From Clostridia bacterium (GTDB taxonomy: Bacteria; Bacillota; Clostridia; UBA1381), in contig CAAEKO010000002.1 in NCBI GenBank assembly GCA_900756545.1, positions 62,001 to 126,000 on the forward strand: a DNA stretch of 64,000 nt. The letters run 5' to 3'. The notes under the pieces were generated by a model. It was not told where the DNA came from and ran no database searches. It was given only the letters and a program-made list of their open reading frames with translations. The position numbers were made by a program, and so were the translations under genes. Positions 36,361 to 44,211 of the stretch are shown here, piece by piece (within the stretch, counting starts at the first letter, position 1; every line of letters begins with the position of its first letter).

Positions 36361-38448
36361 ATGGAGAAATTCATAACAAGCATTTTGGCGGCGCTTATGC
36401 TGACCGTAAACAGTGTGTGGGCGGATCCAATAGTTGGAGATAGTTTGATCCAGATTTCTATCCATGTGAATACTGGCGCTGGGACAATAACTGTTAATGA
36501 TGAGTCAGTTTTTCATGATACATTGCCATATACAGCAGGTAACGGTACTACAATGATCCCCATGACCGTTATTACAGACGCGTTTGGGGCAGAGACCGCG
36601 GAGGCTGACGGCGTTGTGACGGTGACCTATATGGGTGTGGAAATGGTGTATACTGTAGGATCGTCGAATGCAGTGATTAATGGTCAGACAATTACTATGC
36701 CCGCGGCAGTAGAATGTTCAGCAGCTGGAGAGATATGCGTACCGCTGCGTTTTTTTGCAGAAGCTTTGGGCGCCGATATTACATATGACACGGAAACACG
36801 GGAAATTGCGGTCATTGGCACATCGGGGGCCTTGACTGGAGAAGTAGATTTCAGGATGCTCCTGCGGTATGGTGATGTGACTAAGGTAGGAAGCAGCAAA
36901 GAGGGCTGGCGTTTCACCAAACCGGATAATTTTGACATGAGCACTGAATATTATTACTATACCGGTACTTATGACTTTATGGCAGACGACGTCTACTTTT
37001 CATTGACTGCTGTGAAGAACATAAAGCATATGAATCTTGACCAGCTATACCTTACCCTGCAGGATGGAGCCGCATCATTCTTGAGCAGTCCGGGGGTATT
37101 ATTCGCAAAGATAAAGGATACCCGGAATGGGCTTCCCCATGCGGCTATGAAAATCCGGCATACAGAGTCGATTTCCGAATATCATGCCTTTTTAACGGAT
37201 AAATATTGGTATGTTATTGAAGCGGAGTTCCCCTTTAAGACATTTTCTGCTGAAAAAGAAAATTTGACGTTTAATAATATTTTAGATTCCTTTGAGACAG
37301 GTTATATCGGAGGGGATACTGATACCATTGATTTGTCCAAAAGGTCAAAAGAGTCTGCAGAGCATAAAGCAGAGTATAAAGACGGTAACCTAAGCTGGGA
37401 GATTAGTACGGTAGACGATTGGATTGTTAACGAATATTATGGTTTTGGGAATCAGGTCTATATTACGCGGGAATCTACAGTAGAACCGGAAGAAGATGAG
37501 AATAATAACACAATGTCTGGGATGGGGATCTATTTATATGGAGAAAGTAATTATATAGAAGATGCTGAAATTTGTGTCGCCACATACTCTAATCCGGAAA
37601 ATCAGAATATACTGGATTGGGTGAACCAGGAACTGACAGAATTAAAGAGCCAATATAATCCGAAATTTATGGAAATATCCCCAGTGACGGATACAATGGT
37701 AGGGGAGCGGAATGCAAAAACGTATACGATTCAAGTGCAAGAAAGCAAATATAAGCGCATAACAACTGCATATTATATTAGCGATGGATATTACCGGTAT
37801 AAGCTTATGCTGAACTATGATCAACGTGACGGCGAGCAGGAAGGTTTTTTGGACAATGCATATCATGTTATTAACTCTTTCAAACCAGGTGAGATCAATA
37901 CTGCTGAGATCGGTGATTTGTTGGAACAGGATAGCAGCTATGTAACGAATCAGGTGAAACAGGAGATTGACGGAGAATTTATAAAGCTTACCATGCCATT
38001 TCTATGGAATAGCCAGGTTAGTACGAACCGGATTATGATTAGCAGCAAGAGATATGGCTATACCTCTAGTTTAGGGTTTCCATTGTCCTCAATGCCGTTA
38101 GTAATTGAGCGGGACTACTTAGACACTTACGATGACGATGGAAATTTGACCTATAAAACAGTAGAGGAGTATGCGAAGCAAAGCTATGTCGAAATTTTAC
38201 AACAGGGAAAACGAAATATCCGAATTGACAGCGTTATCGAAGACACGGATTTCCAAGGGAGAGACGCCTATCATTTTGCGCTGGCCTTAGTTGCGGAGGA
38301 TGTACCGGAGACAAAAATAGACTGCTTTATCGTAAAAGCCGATGATAATACGGTGGTCAATATTATTAAAATGATGCCGGAAACAATTCAAGACTCCCAG
38401 CAGGAACAAATTTTTGACGATATTATAGAATCTGTCCGGTTTAAATAA
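36361..38448 (+). CDS. Secreted stalk-domain protein of unknown function
   Basis: 695 residues with a signal peptide (about 1-21). An N-terminal stalk domain (about 25-160) has FHDTLPYTAGNGTTMIPMTV and EICVPLRFFAEALGADITYD. The rest consists of at least two related domains of ~150-170 residues (KEGWRFTKPDNFDM; YWYVIEAEFPFKTFSAEKENL... and KRYGYTSSLGFPLSS near the end), similar to small beta/alpha 'lipid- or cofactor-like' folds I cannot name. No catalytic motif is seen. The SD GGGGGA precedes ATG 36361. Its stop lies inside the base of the terminator that carries the IS remnant. Confidence 0.7.
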   Translation: MEKFITSILAALMLTVNSVWADPIVGDSLIQISIHVNTGAGTITVNDESVFHDTLPYTAGNGTTMIPMTVITDAFGAETAEADGVVTVTYMGVEMVYTVGSSNAVINGQTITMPAAVECSAAGEICVPLRFFAEALGADITYDTETREIAVIGTSGALTGEVDFRMLLRYGDVTKVGSSKEGWRFTKPDNFDMSTEYYYYTGTYDFMADDVYFSLTAVKNIKHMNLDQLYLTLQDGAASFLSSPGVLFAKIKDTRNGLPHAAMKIRHTESISEYHAFLTDKYWYVIEAEFPFKTFSAEKENLTFNNILDSFETGYIGGDTDTIDLSKRSKESAEHKAEYKDGNLSWEISTVDDWIVNEYYGFGNQVYITRESTVEPEEDENNNTMSGMGIYLYGESNYIEDAEICVATYSNPENQNILDWVNQELTELKSQYNPKFMEISPVTDTMVGERNAKTYTIQVQESKYKRITTAYYISDGYYRYKLMLNYDQRDGEQEGFLDNAYHVINSFKPGEINTAEIGDLLEQDSSYVTNQVKQEIDGEFIKLTMPFLWNSQVSTNRIMISSKRYGYTSSLGFPLSSMPLVIERDYLDTYDDDGNLTYKTVEEYAKQSYVEILQQGKRNIRIDSVIEDTDFQGRDAYHFALALVAEDVPETKIDCFIVKADDNTVVNIIKMMPETIQDSQQEQIFDDIIESVRFK

Positions 38449-38487
38449 AAAAGAACCGCATTTTGAAGTGAACCCCAAAGTTTAGAC

Positions 38488-38590
38488 AAAAAACATTTAC
38501 TTGCTTGTGAATGAGTCCGGTATTGCACCGGACTCATTCCTTTTAGTTTCATAGAAATTCTTTTATTGTTGTAGTAATCAATGTAGTTTT
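38488..38590 (-). pseudogene. C-terminal remnant of IS3-family orfB transposase
   Basis: The minus strand encodes NYIDYYNNKRISMKLKGMSP then VQYRTHSQAS, the usual C-terminal end of IS3-family integrase-type transposases (YN..R.....G.SPVQYR). The upstream catalytic part is missing, so orfB is joined to orfA by a large deletion. Confidence 0.8.
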
Positions 38591-38829
38591 TTATTCACTA
38601 CCACCTTTTTGTGTTTCGCTTGCTTTGCAAGCTCTGCCTCGTCTTTCTTTCATTAGACCTTCGGCTCCTTCTTCTAAAAATATGCGTTCCCATTTGAGTA
38701 TAACAGAGTGTTGAATATCGTATTTTCGCCCTGTTTCACGCAACCCTATATGATTTTTCGCATATCCATTATAACAGATAATTTGAATTCTGACGAGCGG
38801 TTTCTAAAAATTTGACCTTTCTTTGCCAT
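38591..38829 (-). pseudogene. IS3-family orfA remnant
   Basis: From ATG 38829 the frame reads MAKKGQIFRNRSSEFKLSVI then MDMRK; after one missing base in the five-T run at 38754-38758 (five A on this strand) it continues NHIGLRETGRKYDIQHSVIL then KWERIFLEEGAEGLMKERRG. This is the helix-turn-helix OrfA of IS3/IS150 elements with a -1 frameshift. It ends at an early stop at 38591. Confidence 0.8.
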
Positions 38830-38893
38830 AAAAATATGCACCTCCAAAAGTGTCTAACTTTTGGGGTGCATATCATTTTGCGGTTCTTTTTTA

Positions 38894-41221
38894 TTACTGT
38901 GCGGTATTGATAAAACCTGCGTTTGTAACCAACTGTTTTCCTTCTTCAGATTGCAGAAATGCTATCAACTTTCTGGCGGAGGAGTCTGCCGGCTCATCCT
39001 TCCGAATTACGATACAGTAGTCCAGCGTATAAGGATATTCTCCGCTGGAGATGGTTTCCGGAGTAGGCTTTACGCCGTTTACTGCAGGAAGCTTTACGGT
39101 TTCTTTATTGTACATTTCCGTGAAGTAGTAGTATACAGAATATCCGATAGAATATTTCGTATTATCATAATCTGCTATAACATCTACAATTCCCGACATG
39201 GCGTCAATCGTTTTTTCCGTTTTAGCCTCCATCATAGACTTATCCCGCATAACCAAGCTTTCCATCAAGTTTTGACTGCCCGCACCTTTATTACGCTGAT
39301 AAGCTACGATTTCAGCATCTTCACCGCCTGCGTCTTTCCAGTTGGTGATCTTCCCTTGATAGATATCCTGAATTTGCGCTTCTGTTAAATTGTCTACAGG
39401 ATTATCAGCATTAAGCAGGAACACAAAGCCCTCCTTGGCTAAATTATAAACCTCAAATTCCACGCCGGATTCTTTTGCCAGATCCAAAATTGACTGCACG
39501 GGCGTACCAGTCACAAGCATATCTACCTCTTTGTTAATCAGGCGTTTATAGGCATTTGTAGTTTTTGTGTGGCTGATGAAGTCTTCGGCATTGGTAATCC
39601 CCAGCATCCTTTCCGCCAAGGCGTAGGAAAGCGGCAGGGTGGCGGTAGAACCGTCTACCCTTGGATATTCTGCGGGTGCCATATCCGGCGCGATAAAAGA
39701 GGCATTAACTGCTTTAGAGAGTGTGTCGAAATCTACTCCTGCATCATCGGTAATAATGACAAGCTCCCCAAGATAATTAACTGTATAGCCTGCCAGCTCC
39801 CCGAAATACCGGGCGGGGATAACGGTGCGGTCATTTACAATAAAGGGCGCCACATCCATGATGACAGTGTAGGTATCTTTTTTAAATGTTTCCAGATTTG
39901 GAGCCTCGACTGTGGCATTTGTGCTGCCTAGCGTCATAGTGATCCGGCGGTCATTTTTGAAGAACAGGACTGTTTTTGTTTCGTCATCATAAAGAACAGA
40001 GTATCCCAGCTTTTCAGCCAGTGCGCGGACAGGTATAAACGTTCTTTCATCCTGAATAAAGGCCGCTGTGTCCATCAGTGTAGTTTCTCCGTTCATATAG
40101 ATCCGGCTGTCCCCAACCTTTAAAGCTACAGTGTCGTAGATTTCCTGAAAATCAATAGCCGGGAAGCTGGTCTTTACCATGGGCTTATCCTCTGCCTGAT
40201 ATTCTTTATCTGTCACGAAATAGCAGGTGTCTGTGAAGCTGCCCTCCTCGTCAAGCTCCACAAATGTTATCCATCCAGTTCCGGGCGCACCCAAACGTGC
40301 CATTCCGGATGGTACGGTGAACAGAGGCTCCAGGGTAATATAGTCATAAACCAGAAATTCTGTGTCTGTTTGCACAAAGAGATAGGGGGATTTGTCGCTG
40401 TAATCATAGATTTGATCTATAGTTAATTTCGTTTTTTCAATTTTTCCTGTGGTATCCATCCGGTAAAGGGATGAATCGTTGTTGCCGAGTTGCCCGTAAG
40501 CATAGCCGTACCGAAAGCTATTGAAGATGGATCCCTCTGGCGCGGCCACCACCGTTTCCCCGGCTTTGTCAACAAACCGCTGATTTACCGCCCCGGTGTC
40601 CTTGTTGATCTCTATGATACTGAACAATTCATCAGAGAACTGGTTATACAGCATGTAATAAAAATTGAATTCTACCCGGGCCCGATAGGTTTCCTGCAGG
40701 CTGGAGTCCAGGAAAATTAAATTGTCGCCCTCCTCAACGCTGTTTCCCAGCAGCGCCGTAACGCCGCCGTCAAAGCCGGAGGCATAAAACCCTTCGGGAA
40801 TCCGGTAAACAAAGTTTCCCTTGCTGTCAATAATCAATTCCCTGCCGTGGTAGGTGACGATAGCCAGGCCGTTTTCAAAGTTCGAGACAAAATCAAACTT
40901 GGGTTCAATGGCCCATTCCCCGTCTTGATTGATGTAGCCCGCTTTCTCTATATCCCGTACGTATACGGCGGCAAGCCCTTCGGAAAAGGGGGAGACAGAG
41001 AAAGTCTCCAGAAACTCCGTCCGGGTGATGCCCATACGCTGGATAAAGCCTTCTGCATCCTGTATGCCGGATTGGTAAAGCTCCGCATCTTCCCGGCTGA
41101 TTTTCTGTACAGTAAACCGTTCCCCTAGCCCGGTAAAGGGAATATCATCGTTTTGAGCCAATACCGGCCCCGCCGGCAGGAGCATTACAGCGGCTAAAAA
41201 AGCCGCAATCCATTTTTTCAT
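38894..41221 (-). CDS. Secreted WG-repeat/stalk/PstS-like fusion protein
   Basis: 775 residues with a signal peptide (about 1-22). Residues ~90-340 contain WG-like repeats (GYINQDGEWAIEPKFDFVSNF, then GLAIVTYHGRELIIDSKGN). Residues ~365-505 are a stalk-domain pair (QDERTFIPVRALAEKLGYSV; NDRTVIPARYFGELAGYTV). Residues ~512-775 resemble the PstS/phosphate-type periplasmic binding fold (PRVDGSTATLPLSYALAERM, NLTEAQIQDIYQGKITNWKD, and an RNKGAGSQNLMESLV motif that matches the PstS GSGT-type loop). Binding of phosphate or a related oxyanion is thus inferred, not shown. AAGGAGG precedes its ATG. It converges with the gene at 36361 across the IS-split terminator. Confidence 0.8.
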   Translation of the reverse strand: MKKWIAAFLAAVMLLPAGPVLAQNDDIPFTGLGERFTVQKISREDAELYQSGIQDAEGFIQRMGITRTEFLETFSVSPFSEGLAAVYVRDIEKAGYINQDGEWAIEPKFDFVSNFENGLAIVTYHGRELIIDSKGNFVYRIPEGFYASGFDGGVTALLGNSVEEGDNLIFLDSSLQETYRARVEFNFYYMLYNQFSDELFSIIEINKDTGAVNQRFVDKAGETVVAAPEGSIFNSFRYGYAYGQLGNNDSSLYRMDTTGKIEKTKLTIDQIYDYSDKSPYLFVQTDTEFLVYDYITLEPLFTVPSGMARLGAPGTGWITFVELDEEGSFTDTCYFVTDKEYQAEDKPMVKTSFPAIDFQEIYDTVALKVGDSRIYMNGETTLMDTAAFIQDERTFIPVRALAEKLGYSVLYDDETKTVLFFKNDRRITMTLGSTNATVEAPNLETFKKDTYTVIMDVAPFIVNDRTVIPARYFGELAGYTVNYLGELVIITDDAGVDFDTLSKAVNASFIAPDMAPAEYPRVDGSTATLPLSYALAERMLGITNAEDFISHTKTTNAYKRLINKEVDMLVTGTPVQSILDLAKESGVEFEVYNLAKEGFVFLLNADNPVDNLTEAQIQDIYQGKITNWKDAGGEDAEIVAYQRNKGAGSQNLMESLVMRDKSMMEAKTEKTIDAMSGIVDVIADYDNTKYSIGYSVYYYFTEMYNKETVKLPAVNGVKPTPETISSGEYPYTLDYCIVIRKDEPADSSARKLIAFLQSEEGKQLVTNAGFINTAQ

Positions 41222-41296
41222 ATGTAGCCTCCTTATTATTTTTCTTCTATTGTATCATAGACCAGGCAAAAAGGCCATAGTTTTCATATTTTTGTA

Positions 41297-41334
41297 ATAA
41301 AAAAGCCGCATTCCGAAGAATGCAGCTTTTCAGT
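41297..41334 (-). terminator. Terminator downstream of gap
   Basis: On the minus strand, AAAAGC-GCATTC pairs around CTTCG with GAATGC-GCTTTT (41301-41330) and is followed by TTTATT. It lies 20-50 bp after the gap stop codon. Confidence 0.8.
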
Positions 41335-41349
41335 TCTTTCCTATACAAA

Positions 41350-42360
41350 TTAGTTTAATTCAGAGAAATATTTAATTGTCCGAACCATCTGGCTTGTATA
41401 GGAGTTCTCATTGTCGTACCAGGAAACCACCTGTACTTCATACAGATCATCGCCAATAGGAGAAACCATGGTCTGTGTTGCGTCGAACAGAGAACCATAG
41501 GTGATGCCTACAACGTCGGAAGAAACGATTTCGTCTGTGTTGTAGCCGAAGGAATCAGAAGAAGCAGCATTCATAGCAGCATTGATGCCTTCGACAGAAA
41601 CGTCCTTGCCCTTAACAACAGCAGTTAGGATTGTTGTGGAGCCTGTGGGAACCGGTACACGCTGCGCGGAACCGATCAGCTTGCCGTTCAGCTCCGGAAT
41701 AACAAGACCGATTGCCTTTGCTGCGCCTGTGGAGTTCGGAACAATGTTTACAGCGCCGGCTCTTGCACGTCTTAAGTCGCCTTTTCTGTGCGGACCATCC
41801 AGAATCATCTGGTCACCTGTATAAGCGTGAATTGTAGACATGATACCAGACTGGATCGGAGCATAGTCATTCAGAGCTTTTGCCATGGGCGCCAGACAGT
41901 TGGTTGTACATGAAGCCGCGGAGATAATCTTATCTTCCGCTGTCAATGTATTTTCGTTTACGCTGAATACGATCGTTTTTAGATCATTGCCTGCCGGAGC
42001 GGAGATAACAACTTTCTTTGCACCTGCATCCAGATGAGCCTGACTCTTAGCCTTAGAGGTGTAGAAGCCTGTGCATTCCAGAACAACATCAACACCGATC
42101 TGGCCCCAGGGAAGCTCAGCTGCGTTTGCCATTGCGTAGATTTTGATTTCCTTGCCGTCAACAACGATCGCGTCGTCCTTTGCCTCAACCTGCTTGTTAT
42201 ATCTGCCCTGTGCAGAATCGTATTTCAGAAGATGAGCCAGCATTTTCGGGCTTGTCAAGTCGTTGATTGCAACAACTTCATATCCTTCAGCGCCGAACAT
42301 CTGTCTGAATGCCAGCCGGCCGATCCGGCCAAAACCGTTAATAGCAACTTTAACTGCCAT
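41350..42360 (-). CDS. gap: Glyceraldehyde-3-phosphate dehydrogenase (type I)
   Basis: 336 residues, cytoplasmic. It oxidises glyceraldehyde 3-phosphate to 1,3-bisphosphoglycerate using NAD+ in glycolysis. The NAD motif GFGRIGR is at the N-terminus. The catalytic Cys151 is in SAASCTTNC, and His178 is in TIHAYTGDQ. The C-terminal [17 protein letters not shown] is the family signature. AGGAGG lies 7 nt before ATG 42360. A promoter is seen at 42420-42448 and a terminator at 41297. Confidence 0.97.
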   Translation of the reverse strand: MAVKVAINGFGRIGRLAFRQMFGAEGYEVVAINDLTSPKMLAHLLKYDSAQGRYNKQVEAKDDAIVVDGKEIKIYAMANAAELPWGQIGVDVVLECTGFYTSKAKSQAHLDAGAKKVVISAPAGNDLKTIVFSVNENTLTAEDKIISAASCTTNCLAPMAKALNDYAPIQSGIMSTIHAYTGDQMILDGPHRKGDLRRARAGAVNIVPNSTGAAKAIGLVIPELNGKLIGSAQRVPVPTGSTTILTAVVKGKDVSVEGINAAMNAASSDSFGYNTDEIVSSDVVGITYGSLFDATQTMVSPIGDDLYEVQVVSWYDNENSYTSQMVRTIKYFSELN

Positions 42361-42419
42361 GATTTATTCCTCCTAAAGAATAATATATTTTTTAAGCAAA
42401 ACAGTGCTTATCACTCTAT

Positions 42420-42448
42420 ATTTTACCTCATTTTTATAAATTATACAA
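42420..42448 (-). promoter_or_regulatory. Promoter of gap
   Basis: On the minus strand, TTGTAT (42448-42443), 17-nt spacer, TAAAAT (42425-42420). Confidence 0.5.
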
Positions 42449-42659
42449 CCCCCTCTGTTATATTTTTGTCATTTTTTTCATATTTGCTTAAAATTGCGGC
42501 AGTTTGCCCTAAAATTTCGTACATATTTATTGCAATTGTTTTTTATACAATATATTGGGGTTAATTTGACAGCTTATACTATGGATTGAAGATTTTTGTT
42601 TTCCTTTTGGTAAATTTGCCAAAAGTGGCTTGTTTATGCGAAAAAATTTAAAAAAAGCC

Positions 42660-42689
42660 TTGACATTTTATGGTCGTATTTGGTATACT
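42660..42689 (+). promoter_or_regulatory. Promoter of the L7Ae-rpsL-rpsG-fusA operon
   Basis: TTGACA (42660-42665), 18-nt spacer, TATACT (42684-42689), about 40 bp before the first start codon. No rpoC precedes it in the window. Confidence 0.75.
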
Positions 42690-42729
42690 TGTGTATACTG
42701 GACTGTATTATGGAGTATGAGGTGGTAAA

Positions 42730-42975
42730 ATGATTTCCGAGGCAGAAAAGAAAAATTTACGAATCGGGTTTAAGCAGGTGCTGCGTGCGCTTTCTGAGGG
42801 AAATGTACAGAAGGCTTTTTTGGCTGAAGACTGCGAGGACAAGATCAAGCTGCCGGTTGAGGAAAAGGCAGCAGGATTTTCTGTGCCGGTGTTTTACACG
42901 AAAACTATGAAGGAGCTCGGCAGTCTGTGCGGCATCGACGTAGGCGCGTCCTGTGCGGCGGTGCTTAAGGATTAG
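42730..42975 (+). CDS. rplGB: L7Ae/L30e family ribosome-associated protein (YbxF/RplGB-like)
   Basis: 81 residues, matching the short L7Ae-like proteins that bind kink-turn RNA and stand just before rpsL in many Firmicutes. Visible features: VLRALSEGNVQKAFLAEDC near the start (NA-binding type 'G...A..A'), VPVFYTKTMKELGSLCGID, then GASCAAVLKD, where the family usually has the VGCAAAVL-like end. It is in the right place: 60 bp before rpsL. GAGGTGG lies 4-8 nt before ATG 42730. Confidence 0.85.
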   Translation: MISEAEKKNLRIGFKQVLRALSEGNVQKAFLAEDCEDKIKLPVEEKAAGFSVPVFYTKTMKELGSLCGIDVGASCAAVLKD

Positions 42976-43035
42976 GTTATACCGCATTTATGCGTTATAA
43001 TAAATTATCAAAACAATGAGGAGGTGTAACACGGT

Positions 43036-43458
43036 ATGCCAACATTTAATCAATTAGTCAGAAAAGGAAGACAGACTTCTGTGAAAAAGTCAACTGCGCC
43101 TGCTCTGCAGAAGAGCCTGAACTCTCTGAAGAAGCGGACAAACGACCACAGCTCACCGCAGAAGCGGGGTGTCTGCACGGCGGTAAGAACAGCTACGCCC
43201 AAGAAGCCGAATTCTGCTCTTAGAAAGATCGCCAGAGTTAGGCTGACAAACGGGATTGAAGTAACTGCATATATTCCGGGTATCGGACATAATCTGCAGG
43301 AACACAGTGTCGTTCTGATCAGAGGCGGAAGAGTTAAGGACCTGCCTGGTACAAGATACCACATTATACGCGGTACGCTTGACGCGCAGGGCGTTGCGAA
43401 CCGGAAGCAGGGTCGCTCTAAGTACGGCGCAAAGAGGCCGAAGCCGGAAAAGAAGTAA
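43036..43458 (+). CDS. rpsL: 30S ribosomal protein S12
   Basis: 140 residues, the usual length. It starts [13 protein letters not shown] and contains [10 protein letters not shown] (the lysine region around 43 where streptomycin-resistance substitutions occur is the wild-type KKPNSA) and [13 protein letters not shown]. It is part of the small subunit decoding centre. GAGGAGG lies upstream of ATG 43036. It is followed by a 152-bp gap with two small hairpins before rpsG. Confidence 0.98.
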   Translation: MPTFNQLVRKGRQTSVKKSTAPALQKSLNSLKKRTNDHSSPQKRGVCTAVRTATPKKPNSALRKIARVRLTNGIEVTAYIPGIGHNLQEHSVVLIRGGRVKDLPGTRYHIIRGTLDAQGVANRKQGRSKYGAKRPKPEKK

Positions 43459-43527
43459 GCTTGCTTATATCACATGATTAGTGCATATCGGGTTATATCT
43501 ATTATATAAATCGTATACGCACGAACG

Positions 43528-43585
43528 GGGCGCTGAAAGACTGCGCCCAGAGTACCGGTGATATTCATACGGCGGCAAAACCGCC
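43528..43585 (+). promoter_or_regulatory. Paired hairpins in the rpsL-rpsG intercistronic region
   Basis: Stem 1 is GGGCGC (43528-43533) / GCGCCC (43543-43548). Stem 2 is GGCGG (43571-43575) / CCGCC (43581-43585) with loop CAAAA. They lie directly before the rpsG SD, the position used for S7 feedback in other bacteria. A regulatory role here is inferred only. Confidence 0.4.
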
Positions 43586-43610
43586 AGTTATTATGAAGGA
43601 GGGAAGTAAA

Positions 43611-44081
43611 GTGCCAAGAAAAGGTTATATTGCAAAAAGAGAAGTTCTTGCGGACCCGATTTACCAAAGCGTTGTTGTGACAAAGCTGATCAACAATATC
43701 ATGCTGGATGGTAAACGCGGTGTAGCCCAGAGAATTGTTTATGACGCATTTGACATTATCAAGGAAAAGACTGGCAAGGATCCCCTGGAGGTATTTACCC
43801 AGGCTATGGATAACATCATGCCTGTTCTGGAGGTCAAAGCAAGACGTGTAGGCGGCGCCACATATCAGGTTCCTATGGAGGTACGTCCGGAAAGAAGACA
43901 GACACTGGGTCTGCGCTGGCTGACACGGTATGCCCGTGAACGCGGTGAAAAGACAATGAAGGAACGTCTGGCTAACGAACTGATGGATGCTGTCAATGGT
44001 ACTGGCGGTTCTGTCAAGAAGCGTGAAGATACCCACAAGATGGCCGAAGCAAACAAGGCCTTCGCACACTACCGCTGGTAG
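43611..44081 (+). CDS. rpsG: 30S ribosomal protein S7
   Basis: 156 residues from a GTG at 43611, with AAGGAGGG (43596-43603) 7 nt upstream. The earlier in-frame ATG at 43593 sits before that SD and would add six non-homologous residues. [35 protein letters not shown] and the C-terminal [20 protein letters not shown] are diagnostic. S7 assembles the 30S head and contacts the E-site tRNA. Confidence 0.97.
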   Translation: MPRKGYIAKREVLADPIYQSVVVTKLINNIMLDGKRGVAQRIVYDAFDIIKEKTGKDPLEVFTQAMDNIMPVLEVKARRVGGATYQVPMEVRPERRQTLGLRWLTRYARERGEKTMKERLANELMDAVNGTGGSVKKREDTHKMAEANKAFAHYRW

Positions 44082-44211
44082 TCTGCATTTTTCAGGTTTT
44101 TTTCGGGACAAGGCCGGTATGGTTTGCCGGTTTTGGGAAAAACTAAAAAATAACGAACATTTTATATAGATTTGTTCTGCGTTTTGAAAACGTAAGAAAG
44201 GAGGAAACATC

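Larger units (their letters stand above)
38466..38873 (-). mobile_element. Decayed, internally deleted IS3-family (IS150-like) element
   Basis: A 408-bp element with terminal inverted repeats TGAACCCCAAAGTTTAGAC (38469-38487) and, on the opposite strand, TGCACCCCAAAAGTTAGAC (38870-38852). It is flanked by direct repeats CATTTTG (38459-38465 and 38874-38880). Between the repeats only remnants of orfA and the end of orfB survive, so the central transposase part (with the DDE residues) is gone. It cannot move by itself. Confidence 0.85.
38444..38895. terminator. Bidirectional terminator split by an IS insertion
   Basis: Left arm AATAAAAAAGAACCG (38444-38458) and right arm CGGTTCTTTTTTATT (38881-38895) are exact reverse complements. 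With the loop CATTTTG between them, the arms would form one 17-bp hairpin between two convergent genes. The stop codons of both genes (TAA 38446-38448 and TAA 38896-38894) lie inside the arms. Confidence 0.8.
42361..42729. other. Divergent intergenic region between gap and the str-type operon
   Basis: No gene is visible. It contains the gap promoter (42420-42448), the rplGB-str promoter (42660-42689), and an inverted repeat CTTTTGG (42604-42610) / CCAAAAG (42619-42625) that could be an operator. The middle is AT-rich. Confidence 0.5.

Noticed and set aside
42567..42582. TTGACA at 42567 as a promoter
   Set aside because: No suitable -10 at 16-18 nt; the better promoter lies at 42660.
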